From Mactra quadrangularis (lineage: Eukaryota; Mollusca; Bivalvia; Venerida; Mactridae): DNA of 64,000 nt. Of the stretch, positions 46,233 through 56,905 are shown piece by piece (within the stretch, counting starts at the first letter, position 1; the number at the start of each line of letters is the position of its first letter). The DNA lies in assembly GCA_025267735.1 (NCBI GenBank), contig CM046304.1, positions 24,183,381 to 24,247,380 of the forward strand, written 5' to 3'. The notes under the pieces were generated by a model. That model did no database searches and was not told the origin of the DNA. It saw only the letters and a program-made list of their open reading frames with translations. A program made the translations under genes and the position numbers.

Positions 46233-46266
46233 CTCTCACTCTCGTACCCAAAGGGTATCAAGATGC
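46233..46266. mobile_element. One arm of the palindromic hAT-like mini-element
   Basis: CTCTCGTACCC followed by GGTATCAAGAT matches the left arm of the elements at 77-152 and 2735-2880. The right arm is absent, so this is a broken copy. Confidence 0.45.
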
Positions 46267-46813
46267 TATAATAAACATAAAATTAAGAATCATGGTCCAC
46301 AGTTTGAACTTGCTTGTTTGAAACCAGTCCGAAATTACTTTGTAATATTGCAGCCTTAAAGTATGAAACCTTTAAATATTGCACAAACGTCACGTGCGTA
46401 GCTAGATTGGTAGACAAAGTATATAGCGATGGAGTTTGTATCAAACACGGCTGACTAGTAGCGTTATTTATTGTTTGCCTTTTGGAAGATGTTTGTAAAA
46501 GAAACACAGCAGTAAAGTTCCATAATAAAGACCACCTTGGTTATGCACTTTATGACGGCTTTTATCTTCAAAAACTGAATTTGAGAAGTAAAATATTCAT
46601 ATATAAAGACCATCCTGCCATTAACACCATCGATTTTGATCGTCTAAATAGTAGAGCTTTATTGTAATGTTACTTTTGGAGTCCGTGAGAATATGTATCC
46701 ACAGGATTTTACTTGGGCTATTCTACCTATTAAAACCGTTTTGTACCCTTGATTTTTTAATTCATACATGTTTGGTGCAATTTTGTATGATGTATACTTC
46801 AAATATTTGTGAC

Positions 46814-47060
46814 CACGTGCCCTGTACATGTTTTAGCATTCATGTCGTAAAACGCAAACATTTCTATTCATAAATCACGTGTTTTAACACTATTGTATGA
46901 CGTAAAACACGCAATATTTGCGATCACGTGTTTTATACCCAATTATTTATGACGTAAAGCACAATATTTGTTTTCACGTGATTTTTTGTACATTTTTATG
47001 ACGTAAATCACAAATATTAAATTTGTTATTTCTACGTGTTTTTTATATCTTATTTCATTG
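46814..47060. repeat. ~50-bp tandem array pairing CACGTG with TGACGTAA
   Basis: CACGTG occurs at 46814, 46876, 46925 and 46975, with a decayed TACGTG near 47033. TGACGTAA occurs at 46898, 46950 and 46999, with TGTCGTAA at 46843. Each unit reads CACGTG, about 16-20 AT-rich bases, TGACGTAA, then CACAATATTTG-like sequence. CACGTG is the palindromic E-box and TGACGTAA is a CRE/PAR-bZIP-like site, so the array is a row of potential binding sites. Whether it acts as an enhancer or is simply a minisatellite cannot be told here. Confidence 0.75.
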
Positions 47061-47972
47061 TGATAAATATTGTGTATATTTTTGTGGAACAAATCACTCA
47101 AAACAATCCAATTGTTGTATTGATAATTCTCTTGTTCATTCTTGTTCAAACTATGATCTTGTTACTAATAGTTTTATTTTCTTAATAAACAAAAAATGAA
47201 AGTAAGAAAAAAGCCTTTGTTTTCATTTGACATTTTATGTGTTATAGATAGCAGACGATGAATGGTCAGCTGATTGTGAACAATATACTGTTGTTCTTGA
47301 TTCTGCATGTTGTCCTTTCCTATGCGATGACAATGTTTATCGTACATTCAGTAACATACTTAATCTGGACTAAACATATATACTTACTGAAACAACACCT
47401 AAGGAGCAGGGCAGCATATTATCAAAAATCTTACGATAATTTAACCATACAGAATAGAAGGATTTACGACCGAAATCAGTCTTAAGACGCTTGATAATAC
47501 GGGCTCTTTAGTTTAAAGACCTCTTTAAGTTTTAAAACCTAAGAAGAAACTCATTGCTGGAACTCAATCCCTACTTTCTGAATACCATTTCTGTTTGAAC
47601 TAATTCATAAAAGCGTTGAAGTAATATTGAGCTCTAGTTTCAAATATACGAAGGTTTCCTTTGCAGGATTTAGCCTAATATGTGAAGTTTGAGTTAGGAG
47701 GTAGTTTTCAAGTTTTATAACAACACATTTTATTTTACATACTGTGATATTCAACATTTATATGCCATGTGTCATGTCATTGTTATCGAAAAGAAAAATT
47801 ATAAGATGAGCATTTGCAAGGTCAGTTCAACTCCATGACTAAATTGTGAGCAGCGTTTAAACTTTCCAGTGTGACTGATAGGTTGATATCAATAACCTGA
47901 TGACCACAGGTAATAGCTGTATCCTAAAATGAGGACTTCATGACCGTTCAATCAAGATGCAGTCTTTGAATT

Positions 47973-48113
47973 AGTGGGTGTCCAGTTGCCCGGGACAATC
48001 ACTTATTTCGTTCGGGCAACAAATAATTTCTGTTGGGCAACCAAAAATCTATGAACAAGATATAGTGCTTGTTACTAAAATGACCTGTTCGGACAACTAC
48101 TTTCATATCCTAA
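47973..48113. repeat. Dispersed repeat, partner at 38107-38240
   Basis: Same sequence type as in intron 3, slightly longer, with two extra TTCGGGCAAC/TTGCCCGGG-like motifs. It abuts the LINE remnant on its left side, so it may mark where the truncated LINE inserted. Confidence 0.5.
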
Positions 48114-48137
48114 TTTATTTGACTGGAGATGTGTTGA

Positions 48138-48784
48138 AATGTATTTCCTAATTCAACAAATAATCGACGAGATCAAATAGTGATTACTCGATGTAGAATT
48201 GGTCATACCAAATTAACACATTCATATAGTTCTGTTACATTAACCTGTCACAACTTGAATAATTACCCGGTCACTGAATTTGTTATTATTTAACCTCATT
48301 TTAACCATTGAGCCACCAATCCGTATTAATTATTGATAATCTAACTGTATATGTGACGATTTTGAATATCGGGGAAATAACAAGTTCGAAAGGGGTTAAA
48401 ATAACAGATTCAGTGACCGAGTAATTATTTAAGTTGTGACAGGTTAATGTAATAGAACTATACCTTCTCAAAAGAGAGGAAGCACCTACATGTATACCAT
48501 GTGACGAGCATTTCAAAGTGAAACACGTTCTCCTTGACTGTCAGGGTCTTAAATACACCTGTGACAAAACATTTTAAGGTTAACTCATTAAGAGAACTTT
48601 TTCAGTCTGTACCATCATATGCGATACTAAACTATCTGACGGAAATAAATATTTATCATAAAATATAGGACTTAAAACCATTATAATTTGATTGCATTAA
48701 TAGTATCATCTATTTCGCTTTCGGAGCGATATAACCTTTCTGTGTTGATGCGCCGCAAACACCCAATCAAACAAACAAAACAAT
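48138..48784 (+). pseudogene. 3' end of a non-LTR retrotransposon (LINE), interrupted by a MITE
   Basis: The frame from 48138 encodes RRDQIVITRCRIGHTKLTHSY. After removal of the insertion at 48227-48460 it goes on as LLKREEAPTCIPCDEHF and VKHVLLDCQ, a CxxC-H-C motif typical of the C-terminus of jockey/I/Nimb-like LINE proteins. A 1-nt frameshift near 48575 is followed by SLRELFQSVPSYAILNYL and a TAG at 48666-48668. The 3' UTR ends with TGTTGATGCGCCGCAAACAC and a (CAAA)-like tail, close to the tail of SINE families A and C. The copy is 5'-truncated and dead. The clade is inferred. Confidence 0.75.
48227..48460. mobile_element. MITE with ~70-bp inverted ends and TA duplication, inside the LINE frame
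   Basis: The left arm (48227-48296) starts TAGTTCTGTTACATTAACCT and the right arm (48393-48460) is its inverse with few mismatches. TA lies on both sides (48225-48226 and 48461-48462). Removing the element and one TA restores the LINE reading frame (HSY then LLKREE), which proves the boundaries. TA duplication and long inverted ends suit a Tc1/mariner-derived MITE. Confidence 0.8.
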
Positions 48785-49989
48785 AATTCATCAATCATGA
48801 CAAGAAACAAACATTAGTTTCATCTCGCCCTGACAATACTATGCCTTTATGACACTAACACTAATATATCTACATTATCACAGCGGCATCATTATTTCCT
48901 TTCATCATGCTGCGACTTCTATTATATATTGAATACTAATTTTCGAATTTCTTGTAATTAAGATGAAAGCAGATAGAATTTGTTGTATTTGGTTACTATG
49001 GCAACCAGGTTAATTGTCTTTGATAAAAATGGGAGGTTTTTATATCGCCGACAGGAAAACTTTTGAAACCCGATATAATTATAAGCTCAAGGGAGAAATG
49101 CTTAGTTTAATAAGACTCACAATTTTCCTCCACAACATGAAGATTATTTTTCCGCTTAAAGGAACGGTAACCATAGTAACGAGTTATTAGCCTTTTATTG
49201 TAAGAGAGTGAATTTTGAGAAATTAATATTTTATGTACATTCCAACATATTAACTTAGAAAATACCAATGTTACAGAAATCTAGGTTGTTTTTGTTTTTA
49301 AACTGGTTAGATTCTTGTTTTATATTCGCTGGAATAATTATAATTATTTTGCTGCACATGACGTTGCAGAAATAAGACAACAAAAGTAATACACTGTTTG
49401 TTGTGTTTGACAATAGAATGTGGTGTTGATAGATGAAAATATAAAATTTTATATATTCTGTCACAAAGATGAAACATGGATGTGTATTCGAGTACCGTCC
49501 GAGGTCTGCATACTGCTATAGAGCTTGGTTATGCAATATCACAGCCAACAAAAAACGAGACCTCCTTTGTGTTGGGTATACATATTGACTATTTGGTCGA
49601 AAAATGCATGGGTTTTTACATCAGAGAAAATGACATTTTCGGCGAACCCTCGTGTTTGGGCTCAATCAGCATGAAAACAACAAAAACGGCTTTTTTAACT
49701 GAGTGTTAGGGATACACTAGCACTCATAACGACAAATGCCCAATTACGTATAATTAACACAACTTGAGCATGAAAGGCTTAGCAAACGGGTTTGCTGGTC
49801 ATAGATAATGCCTAAGATGCAACACATTTGTCAGAACTAGACTAAGAGATCGGGGCACCATTTGAACCAGTTCGAGAAAAAATACCCTAAAAATAAACGC
49901 ATAGACTATAGATCAAGGTAAATGTCGATTTCTGACAAAAATATGCTTACGTACATGTATGTAGTCACTAAAACACAATAAAACACAAT
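48785..49989. other. Intergenic DNA, no gene seen
   Basis: AT-rich. An ATG-started 77-codon frame at 49476-49709 has no recognisable motif and no second support. I see no repeat with a clear partner. Confidence 0.45.
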
Positions 49990-50020
49990 GAGCAATGCAT
50001 TAATGCGACATAATCAATTA

Positions 50021-50381
50021 GGGACTTTAGTCAGTTATCTTTTCCTGATTAAATCTGAAGCAATCCAATTGGTAAGTAGGTCCTTACAGTTGGAATCCTC
50101 GAATTTTATAATTGAATTCCAATGTAAGGATAACAAAATATTTCATCTAATATCATTCTTGTCCATGAAGATATTTACAGAATTGATGAAATGAAGATAG
50201 TTCTTTACCCTACAAATACTTAGCTTTAATTTCAAAGAAATTAAATGATTAACAAAAAAGTTATTTAAGATTAACTTTGGCAAATTGATATTGAAAAGTA
50301 AGGGTAAAATCCGAGTAATCCAACTAATTGGACCTACCTATTTGAAGAGTATACAAAGCGGAAATAACTGACTAAAGTCCC
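50021..50381. mobile_element. MITE with GGGACTTTAGTCAGTTAT ends and TTA flanks (Harbinger-like)
   Basis: The two ends are inverted copies of GGGACTTTAGTCAGTTAT. TTA stands at 50018-50020 and 50382-50384. The paralogous copy 2 has CAATTAG without the element at about 59515, so the insertion is visible directly against an empty site. A 3-bp TTA duplication and GGG ends suit PIF/Harbinger-derived MITEs. A second TTA on the right makes the junction slightly untidy. Confidence 0.75.
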
Positions 50382-50950
50382 TTATTAGCTTGTCTTTATA
50401 CTTTTTTTCATAATGATTAGATGTTGTTTGAGGAACAATCACAGCGTCTTTGACATTAAGCAATACTTGGTATATACGTTTTTGATCAGACAAAGCACCT
50501 ACTATATATCTGTCCATCTTTTGCATGCTTAAATCTATAAATGCAATTTAAGTTCATTCTATCGACACTTTAATCTTAATGTCGTTTTAACCTAATCTAT
50601 TTTACACACGACATTATTGTCTGAAATCTCAGGAAACAACAGTAACTAAATTTCGTTGTTATTTCTAGTAGTTCATGACTAGTCACCATTTCTGCTCTTT
50701 GCACAATGTTGCTTTTTTGTTCCTAATGAACACTAATGGGTATTCAATGTCAGTACAAGACCTTCATAATGTATCTAATGGTTCATGTCGACAAACACCA
50801 GTCGTCTTGTTTCTGGTTTTTTTTCCTCTGTTTGTCATTACAAGGAAGGTCAACGCTTTTTACTGTGATACATCAGCTTAGCATTCTTTCAAATTGGCTT
50901 CGACGTCAAATCAATGCACTTGCGAATATACCCTGGTATACTTATTTATT

Positions 50951-51150
50951 GCTTGAATGTGAAACAAGTGCTTACAAATTAGATTTATCACTTTCGAGTC
51001 CGCTTCCTGGTCCACAGTGCTGAGCTAGTAGGATAAAACCTATTGCTCAAGGAAGCCACGGGGTAGGTTTCCGATGGGATTCGAACAAACGCGGAGCTGG
51101 CTATCCAATGGTTACCTGTCCAACGTCGTAACCGCTCAGCCACGAATGTT
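50951..51150 (-). mobile_element. SINE family D (copy 1 of the duplication)
   Basis: On the minus strand: head TGGCTGAGCGGTTACGACG, strong B box GTTCGAATCCC, body CCGTGGCTTCCTTGAGCAA and CCTACTAGCTCAGCACTG, 3' part GGACTCGAAAGTGATAAATC. The paralogous site at 60118-60320 also has it, so it predates the duplication. Confidence 0.8.
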
Positions 51151-54100
51151 TGCTGGATTACAAGTGTGTCAACCCACTGCTAGTACTGCTAGAGCACAGG
51201 TCTGTGTAAGAAAACCCAGTCACAGGACATAACACTTTAAGTGGATATTGAGAACCGATTGAGACATAGTCTGCGAAGTAATCTGTTATTAGGTAAATAA
51301 CGTTTCTATTAATTGGTTTTAAATGGTCAAAACATACAATGATGCTGTTTTAGGTTGAAACAAATTTAAAGACAAAGATAAACATTAAATAAAATTATGA
51401 GAATTTAACCTTATTCAGTTTAATCTATTTTTGTATGAAAAAAATGAACTAGCATATCATAATGAATTAACCTTTCGCGTTTCACAGCAATGAATCATTG
51501 TTTGGCATTTAAAATGCTCAAGAAAAAAACTTACTAGAGCTAGTGACTGAACGCGTTTACAACGATGACTAAAAAAACGTCAAAAATAGTCATCCAAATA
51601 TTGACATATGAGATAGAATTAATTAAGTGTCGATGAACCTATTTAAAATTGACGACCAGTTGACGTACTTCCATTCTGTACTCTCTCGAGAATAAACGTT
51701 TTTGACAATGTCCCAAGGCATTTAATACATTTAAAATTTCTTTTAGCAAAAGAATGCATCTTTTGTGATAGGAAATAGATAGTTGTGCTTATGTATAAAA
51801 ACGTTTGGAAATGTAAACAGACGCCATAAGTTAGTCTGTAGGCAGCACCATTCCTGGTAAATAAATGCTGATGTAATAAATATATGAATACTTGGGTAGA
51901 ATTTCAATACTTCGTTTGACTAAAGTGAATGGGCATGTTGGTAATTCTCGTGGACACCACGCTATAATAGAGAAGTTAAGTTATCTAAATCCAGTATTTT
52001 ATGACAACCTCGAAGATGACATAATACATTTCATTGTTTATTCCTAATACCGAGGTACACGTTTGAAAGCATTTTGTCAAACGCGACAAAGTCAGATGGA
52101 CTTTTGCAGATGCAAGTACTTTTGATGTTTGTGATACAAAGCATTGCTCCGTGTGAATACAATTGTGTCCAAGATAGCAAGGCGCCTGTTACATTATCCT
52201 AGAAGCAAACGTTCGCAAAAATGGCGAAAATGGAATTGGACAGAGTACGTTAAAATACTAAGAGCATCCAATAGTTTGAATAATTTATGCCAATGGCGCG
52301 GAATTAGCTTTCGACAAATTATTAGACGAGCACTCTGCGCAATTTCTACTCCTTTAGTATGGTCTGTCGAAACAATTTACATTAAATGTATACTGTTCTA
52401 CAGAAAGTCTCCTACATTAATTAGATCTTGCCGAAAGCAAGTCAAAAGCAAACAGACAAAAGTTGATGTTTCTCAATACCTCAACAATACTAAGAAGAGG
52501 CGAACAATCCATTGTGTAAATAATTAATTATTTATACCAACTTTTCATGTCTGCGAGGAACATTATTACAGGAAATAGAGTAGGGTTCATTTCTTAGAAA
52601 TAAAGTAAATTACTAATAACAAATGACCACCGGCTATATGACTGAACAATGGGAATGGGTAAACTATACAAAAACCCTTAATGATATATATCTATATATT
52701 TGTTTTCGTGATTAAGTCTCTCAGGTGATTACTTCTTGAAAATAATACAAGGAAACAAACAGCTGTGTTCTTGCTTAATATAGTTCTTTTATGATGTATC
52801 GATGCCACATGAGGTTGTCCCTCTGGAAACTTATTAAAACAAGTATGATTTTGTATTACAATAAATAAGCTGATAGAAAAACATGGGAGTTGTTTGACAT
52901 TTATAAATGCATAATCTCCTTATATCAACACAGCAAATCATAATGGTATTCTTTTTTTGCAGCTAACATATTTTTTCCTGGCTAACATATTGGTGTTACT
53001 TTGAGAATGCTGCATTTGTTTTGCGTAACAATAGTCATTATTCACAGGGGTTTACGCCAAAAATTTTCAGCAAAAATCGTTAAGCCTCTAGAAGCCTTTT
53101 AAGTGCGAACAAACATTCCCTTTATAATGAAATTATGGCTAAACTATCAAGCCTAAGTTCAGAAATTAATCACTGTTGATATGTTATACCCATTTCCTCT
53201 ATGCATTTAAGAAAACAAATACAAACTACACATGTTACCCCCACTATAATATGTCCTTAGTCATATAATTATCTATACAAGTATAACATATACATGTTGC
53301 ATTATAATAGTTTATCCTTTAGTAATTATGTGCAAATTATACTAATTTAGTTAGTACTTTACTTATATTCGTCTTATATTGTTTCACTAATTTAAACGAG
53401 CCATCTTACATCGAAGCTATCTATAAAGAACAATAAAAAGTCAGTAAGCTATTTAATAAAATATAACGTCACTTTATAGTGATACACACATTGTCCTACA
53501 ATTTCCGGATCAGCACTCCAAAATCACTTGGAGACTGTTTTAAATGACAAAATCGTTAAATCTTTCAACAAATAACATAGAATGAGAATAGACAATAAGT
53601 TTTCTCATGTAATCTCAGAGCTTCACTTTATGTCACCATTCCAGTAAATTAATGCTAGGTTGTCTGATTTTCACGAGAATTGACTCTCACAAGTCTGTAT
53701 GTATGATTTAAATTTGTCAAAGGTTTACAATCTCTAAAGCTCTTGGCTGTATGAAGACAGCTTTAAACTATTAATGAGGCCATTTATATTCTGGCAGATG
53801 ATTTAGGTACATTAATGTTACATTTACTGAATTTTCACGACCATCTTTTGACAATGGTGAAAAAGTCATAGTTTTGGCATATATGATAGTATACTAGTTC
53901 TGCAGCAGAAATCTTGTGATATTTCGACATGTTGCTTGCTTAGTTCTAATCAGATGATAAAGTACACGTAATGAGATACAATGTAATGTGAAAAACTGTT
54001 TTTCCGGCTGTGTAAAGTTTACTTACGGATAAACTTTTGCCTGTATACATTTTATTGCAGGCGACTAGCTTTAGCATATCATCACAACTCTAATCGATTT

Positions 54101-54759
54101 TATACTATACAAATGAATACAATTGAAAATATATCGTCCTCTATTAGAAACAGATGCCCTCTCCTGATATAAATAATGCAAAAACGTTGTCATATCCGTC
54201 TATAAAAACTTGGCAAATCATTTTCACATCGATACATTTTATGCTGACAGACATTTAAACAAGATAAAAGTCATACGTTGTACATTGTTCTAACAGACAA
54301 ATATACAAAATGGATTCAACATAGAAAAAGAAACATTTCATTTTTAAACATGTCTATTCACATTCGATTAATTCTTATTCGTAACAAAATGGGCCTGTTA
54401 CAATGTATGATGTCAAATAAGACTAAAAAATTGGTAACTTATTATTCTAAAGTATCATTTTCATATACATTTATATTTATTTTTTCTAAATGAATCATGT
54501 TTTAAATATTTTGACGCTTGTTTTAAAATATCAACTAAAAGTTTTAAAAATATATAATAATTATTTGATTTTTCGAAACATGTAAATGTAATTGGTAAAT
54601 TATGACCAATCACGCGCTGATTCGAAAAATAGAAATTTGCTATTCGTCGTTTTAAGTCAGAAACCCGTAAGTGTTTGTTTTTGGTATTTGCATGTGGTGT
54701 CCTTTTTGTAACATTTTTTTTTAATTTTAAATTTAAAACTAGTTGTCCAGTTGCTTTTT

Positions 54760-54945
54760 AGTTGTGTAGAAGGCCAATAGTGTTCGAGTCCGGTCGCGGT
54801 AGGTCATACCCTATACATGAGTTGTCGGCCTCGTGGTAGGGTAAGTTAGTACTGGTGATAGAAAGTGTCCAGAAAACCCATAGTAGGAAGAGCCCTAGCC
54901 GTCGTATATATGACATAAATATGTGTTGAATACGACGTAAAAAAG
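54760..54945 (+). mobile_element. SINE family C-like
   Basis: It contains GTTCGAGTCCGGTCGCGG, a B-box-like head end, then TAAGTTAGTACTGGTGATAG, TCCAGAAAACCCATAG and a tail with ATGTGTTGAATACGACGT. The body order (tRNA-like end, ACTGG-TATAGA, tail) is that of family C, though diverged. It is also present at 63862-64000. Confidence 0.5.
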
Positions 54946-56123
54946 AAGGCCAATGGTTGTTTACTGCTGTTGTTCCTGATGTTTAGACTACCTTTTGTAT
55001 TTTAGATCATGTGTGAATATACCACTTATGGTAACTTTAATGGATACATGTATACATTCAAGTTTTCCTTTCGCTTTGAATTCCGTCTGCCATTGTCGGT
55101 AATTAAAGATCAGAAATAATACGCTAATGACGAACTTACATTGATTTTTATACAACAACTTTTATCAGCTAATGACAATCATCAGGCTTTTATTTTGTCA
55201 TTAATTTCTCACTACGACAATTTCTTATACATTGAGAGATATTTTATATACATTTCATTAAGTTCAAAACTTAGTGCAGCCAACACTTTGACGGTTATCG
55301 TAACTTCAAGGATTTATAAATCTCCGTAAATCTTTAAGAACAAGAAACGATACTATAATTGGTAGAAATTGGTCAATATTATTAAGAATTTACCGTTTAG
55401 GAATGAAGTAAAAAAGGAAATTACGAGTATATTTCTATTCTGTTGTTTTGAAATGGATCAAGAAAAAGAAATATGATGCAACCATTTCAGCTACATTAAA
55501 ACATGCGTTTTTTAAAATAAATACAGAAATGTGTTCAATCGTTTCGAAAATTAGTTTCAATTCTTCAAGGTAGTAAAACATTCACTAAATCGTTGCAAAT
55601 TAGAATAAGGTTCATTTTGAGTTTATAGTAGTGGTTGTTTTGTGGTCATAGAAACTAAATAAAACACATTCAAATCGTATCCCTTTGGAGTTGTTGGCGT
55701 ACATGTACATACCCAATTGTTTAATTCAAGAATAGTAATCCAAAATTTATTAAATGATTAATTTATCGTATACGCCAGCTAAAATAGTCTATTAACGTCT
55801 ATTAAATATTCACATTCGTTGATAAAATTTTCATTAACACAAAAAATGTATTGTTTGTATTTATAATGGACTACTGATCAAATTATCAAATATATCAACT
55901 TTATTATAAAAATGATGCACGTTTATGCCAATGAATAATGAATGTTCCGTCAATTGAAATTCAAACCAAATAAGAGCTTCAATTATCTAGATAGTATCGA
56001 GCATTTTATCTAGTAAATGTATACTCAGAGGATTTGTTACATCGTTGTCAATTTAACTTGTGATATGAGCGGAAATGTGTAATAGTTGCCCAAATAGAAT
56101 GTGAGATCATACACAAAGAAAAT

Positions 56124-56235
56124 CCGCCCGGCTAGCTCAGTTGGTAACACGCAAGTCTACTCATCGAAAGGTATTGTGTTCGATTCCCGGCCGGGGCATA
56201 TACAATTTGTTGCTATGGCGTCAAACCCAACAAAA
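56124..56235 (+). mobile_element. SINE family A with the whole body deleted
   Basis: A complete tRNA-like head (GCCCGGCTAGCTCAGTTGG to GTTCGATTCCC, then GGGGCATA) is joined directly to the tail (TACAATTTGTTGCTATGGCG and CAAACCCAAC). The roughly 185-bp body is missing. Head and tail meet at ATA, which occurs in both parent segments. An imperfect flanking repeat AAAGAAAA is present. The A-rich tail follows. Confidence 0.8.
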
Positions 56236-56755
56236 GAAAACAAACAAATAAACAAAGCAAACATTCTAGTATTGTGCTGTTTGCACACCTACGTATTGTC
56301 ATTTAGTAAAATTTTGAATAATGGACATCTCTAGAACATTCAACCATTCAAAAATGCGTTCAAGTTCGTACGATTTTTCAATGAAGTTCTTTTTGGAAGG
56401 AATTGTTTTCAAACAATTCCTTTCTATGTCAGCGCTCTGCAAGATTTGAAAAAGAACGAAGAACACCCTAAACTCAATAGAAATCAATGAGTCAATGCGA
56501 CCAAGAAATAGTGCAGCAGAAAAATATGTGTACTATCAAAAGTAGATTAGTTGAAAAAATAAATTTAAACAAATACTTAAAATTATGATATTTAATGTCT
56601 TTTTTACACATTAATCAAACAACATTCTAAGTGTGCGCGGAGAGAAGTTTTATTGCGCATTAGTATCTACCACACGCTTGTATATAAGTACAATTTTAAC
56701 GACTGGTTTTCACAGCAGGAGTTTACTTTTAGAGCGTAAAGCGCTGGATATTTAT

Positions 56756-56905
56756 CGAAGTTAAGCAACGTAATAGTCGGTTCACAAGCATTTATGGCTT
56801 ATATTGTCTTTTGCTATGGCTTGCCGACTTAAAATAAAATTTATCTTATCTTATCTTATCTTATCTTAATGTAGGGTTAATCTTTGGATGGGTGTCCGTA
56901 GAGGT
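56756..56905 (+). pseudogene. 5S rRNA-like fragment split by a retroposon tail
   Basis: GAAGTTAAGCAACGT at 56757-56771 and TTGGATGGGTG with CCG at about 56884-56897 match two parts of the 5S rRNA internal promoter region that normally lie close together. Between them are about 95 bp ending in four to five TTATC units (56840-56868), like a retroposon 3' end. Both 5S parts have substitutions, so this is a pseudogene or 5S-derived SINE remnant, not a working gene. Confidence 0.5.

Larger units (their letters stand above)
41526..46813. other. 3' flank and intergenic DNA, no gene seen
   Basis: It probably begins with the 3' UTR of the gene. Overlapping open frames on both strands at about 41787-42148 match no family I know and have no splice or start support. 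About 43730-43860 there is a sequence starting ACAGTACAACCTCTCTTGAG that resembles a transposon end, but I could not find its partner. Other features here are listed separately. Confidence 0.5.
49990..54945. repeat. Large direct duplication, copy 1
   Basis: From about 49990 to 54945 the sequence matches 59487-64000 in the same orientation at an offset of about 9.10-9.12 kb (for example the TTCATGACTAGTCACC block at 50672 and 59795, CTAGTTGTCCAGTTGC at 54739 and 63841). Similarity by eye is around 90%, higher in 52230-52620 and 53600-53860. Differences include a MITE found only here (50021-50381), small gaps, and a longer stretch at 51170-51230. It carries a D-type SINE and a C-type SINE present in both copies. 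A 127-codon frame without ATG (52144-52527) is open here but broken in copy 2. Confidence 0.85.

Noticed and set aside
47258..47485. 75-codon frame with a hydrophobic N-terminal half and a basic tail
   Set aside because: AT-rich DNA readily gives hydrophobic frames; no second copy, splice support or known family.
49476..49709. ATG-started 77-codon frame
   Set aside because: No recognised motif, and the sequence is not clearly in the duplicated segment, so there is no comparative support.
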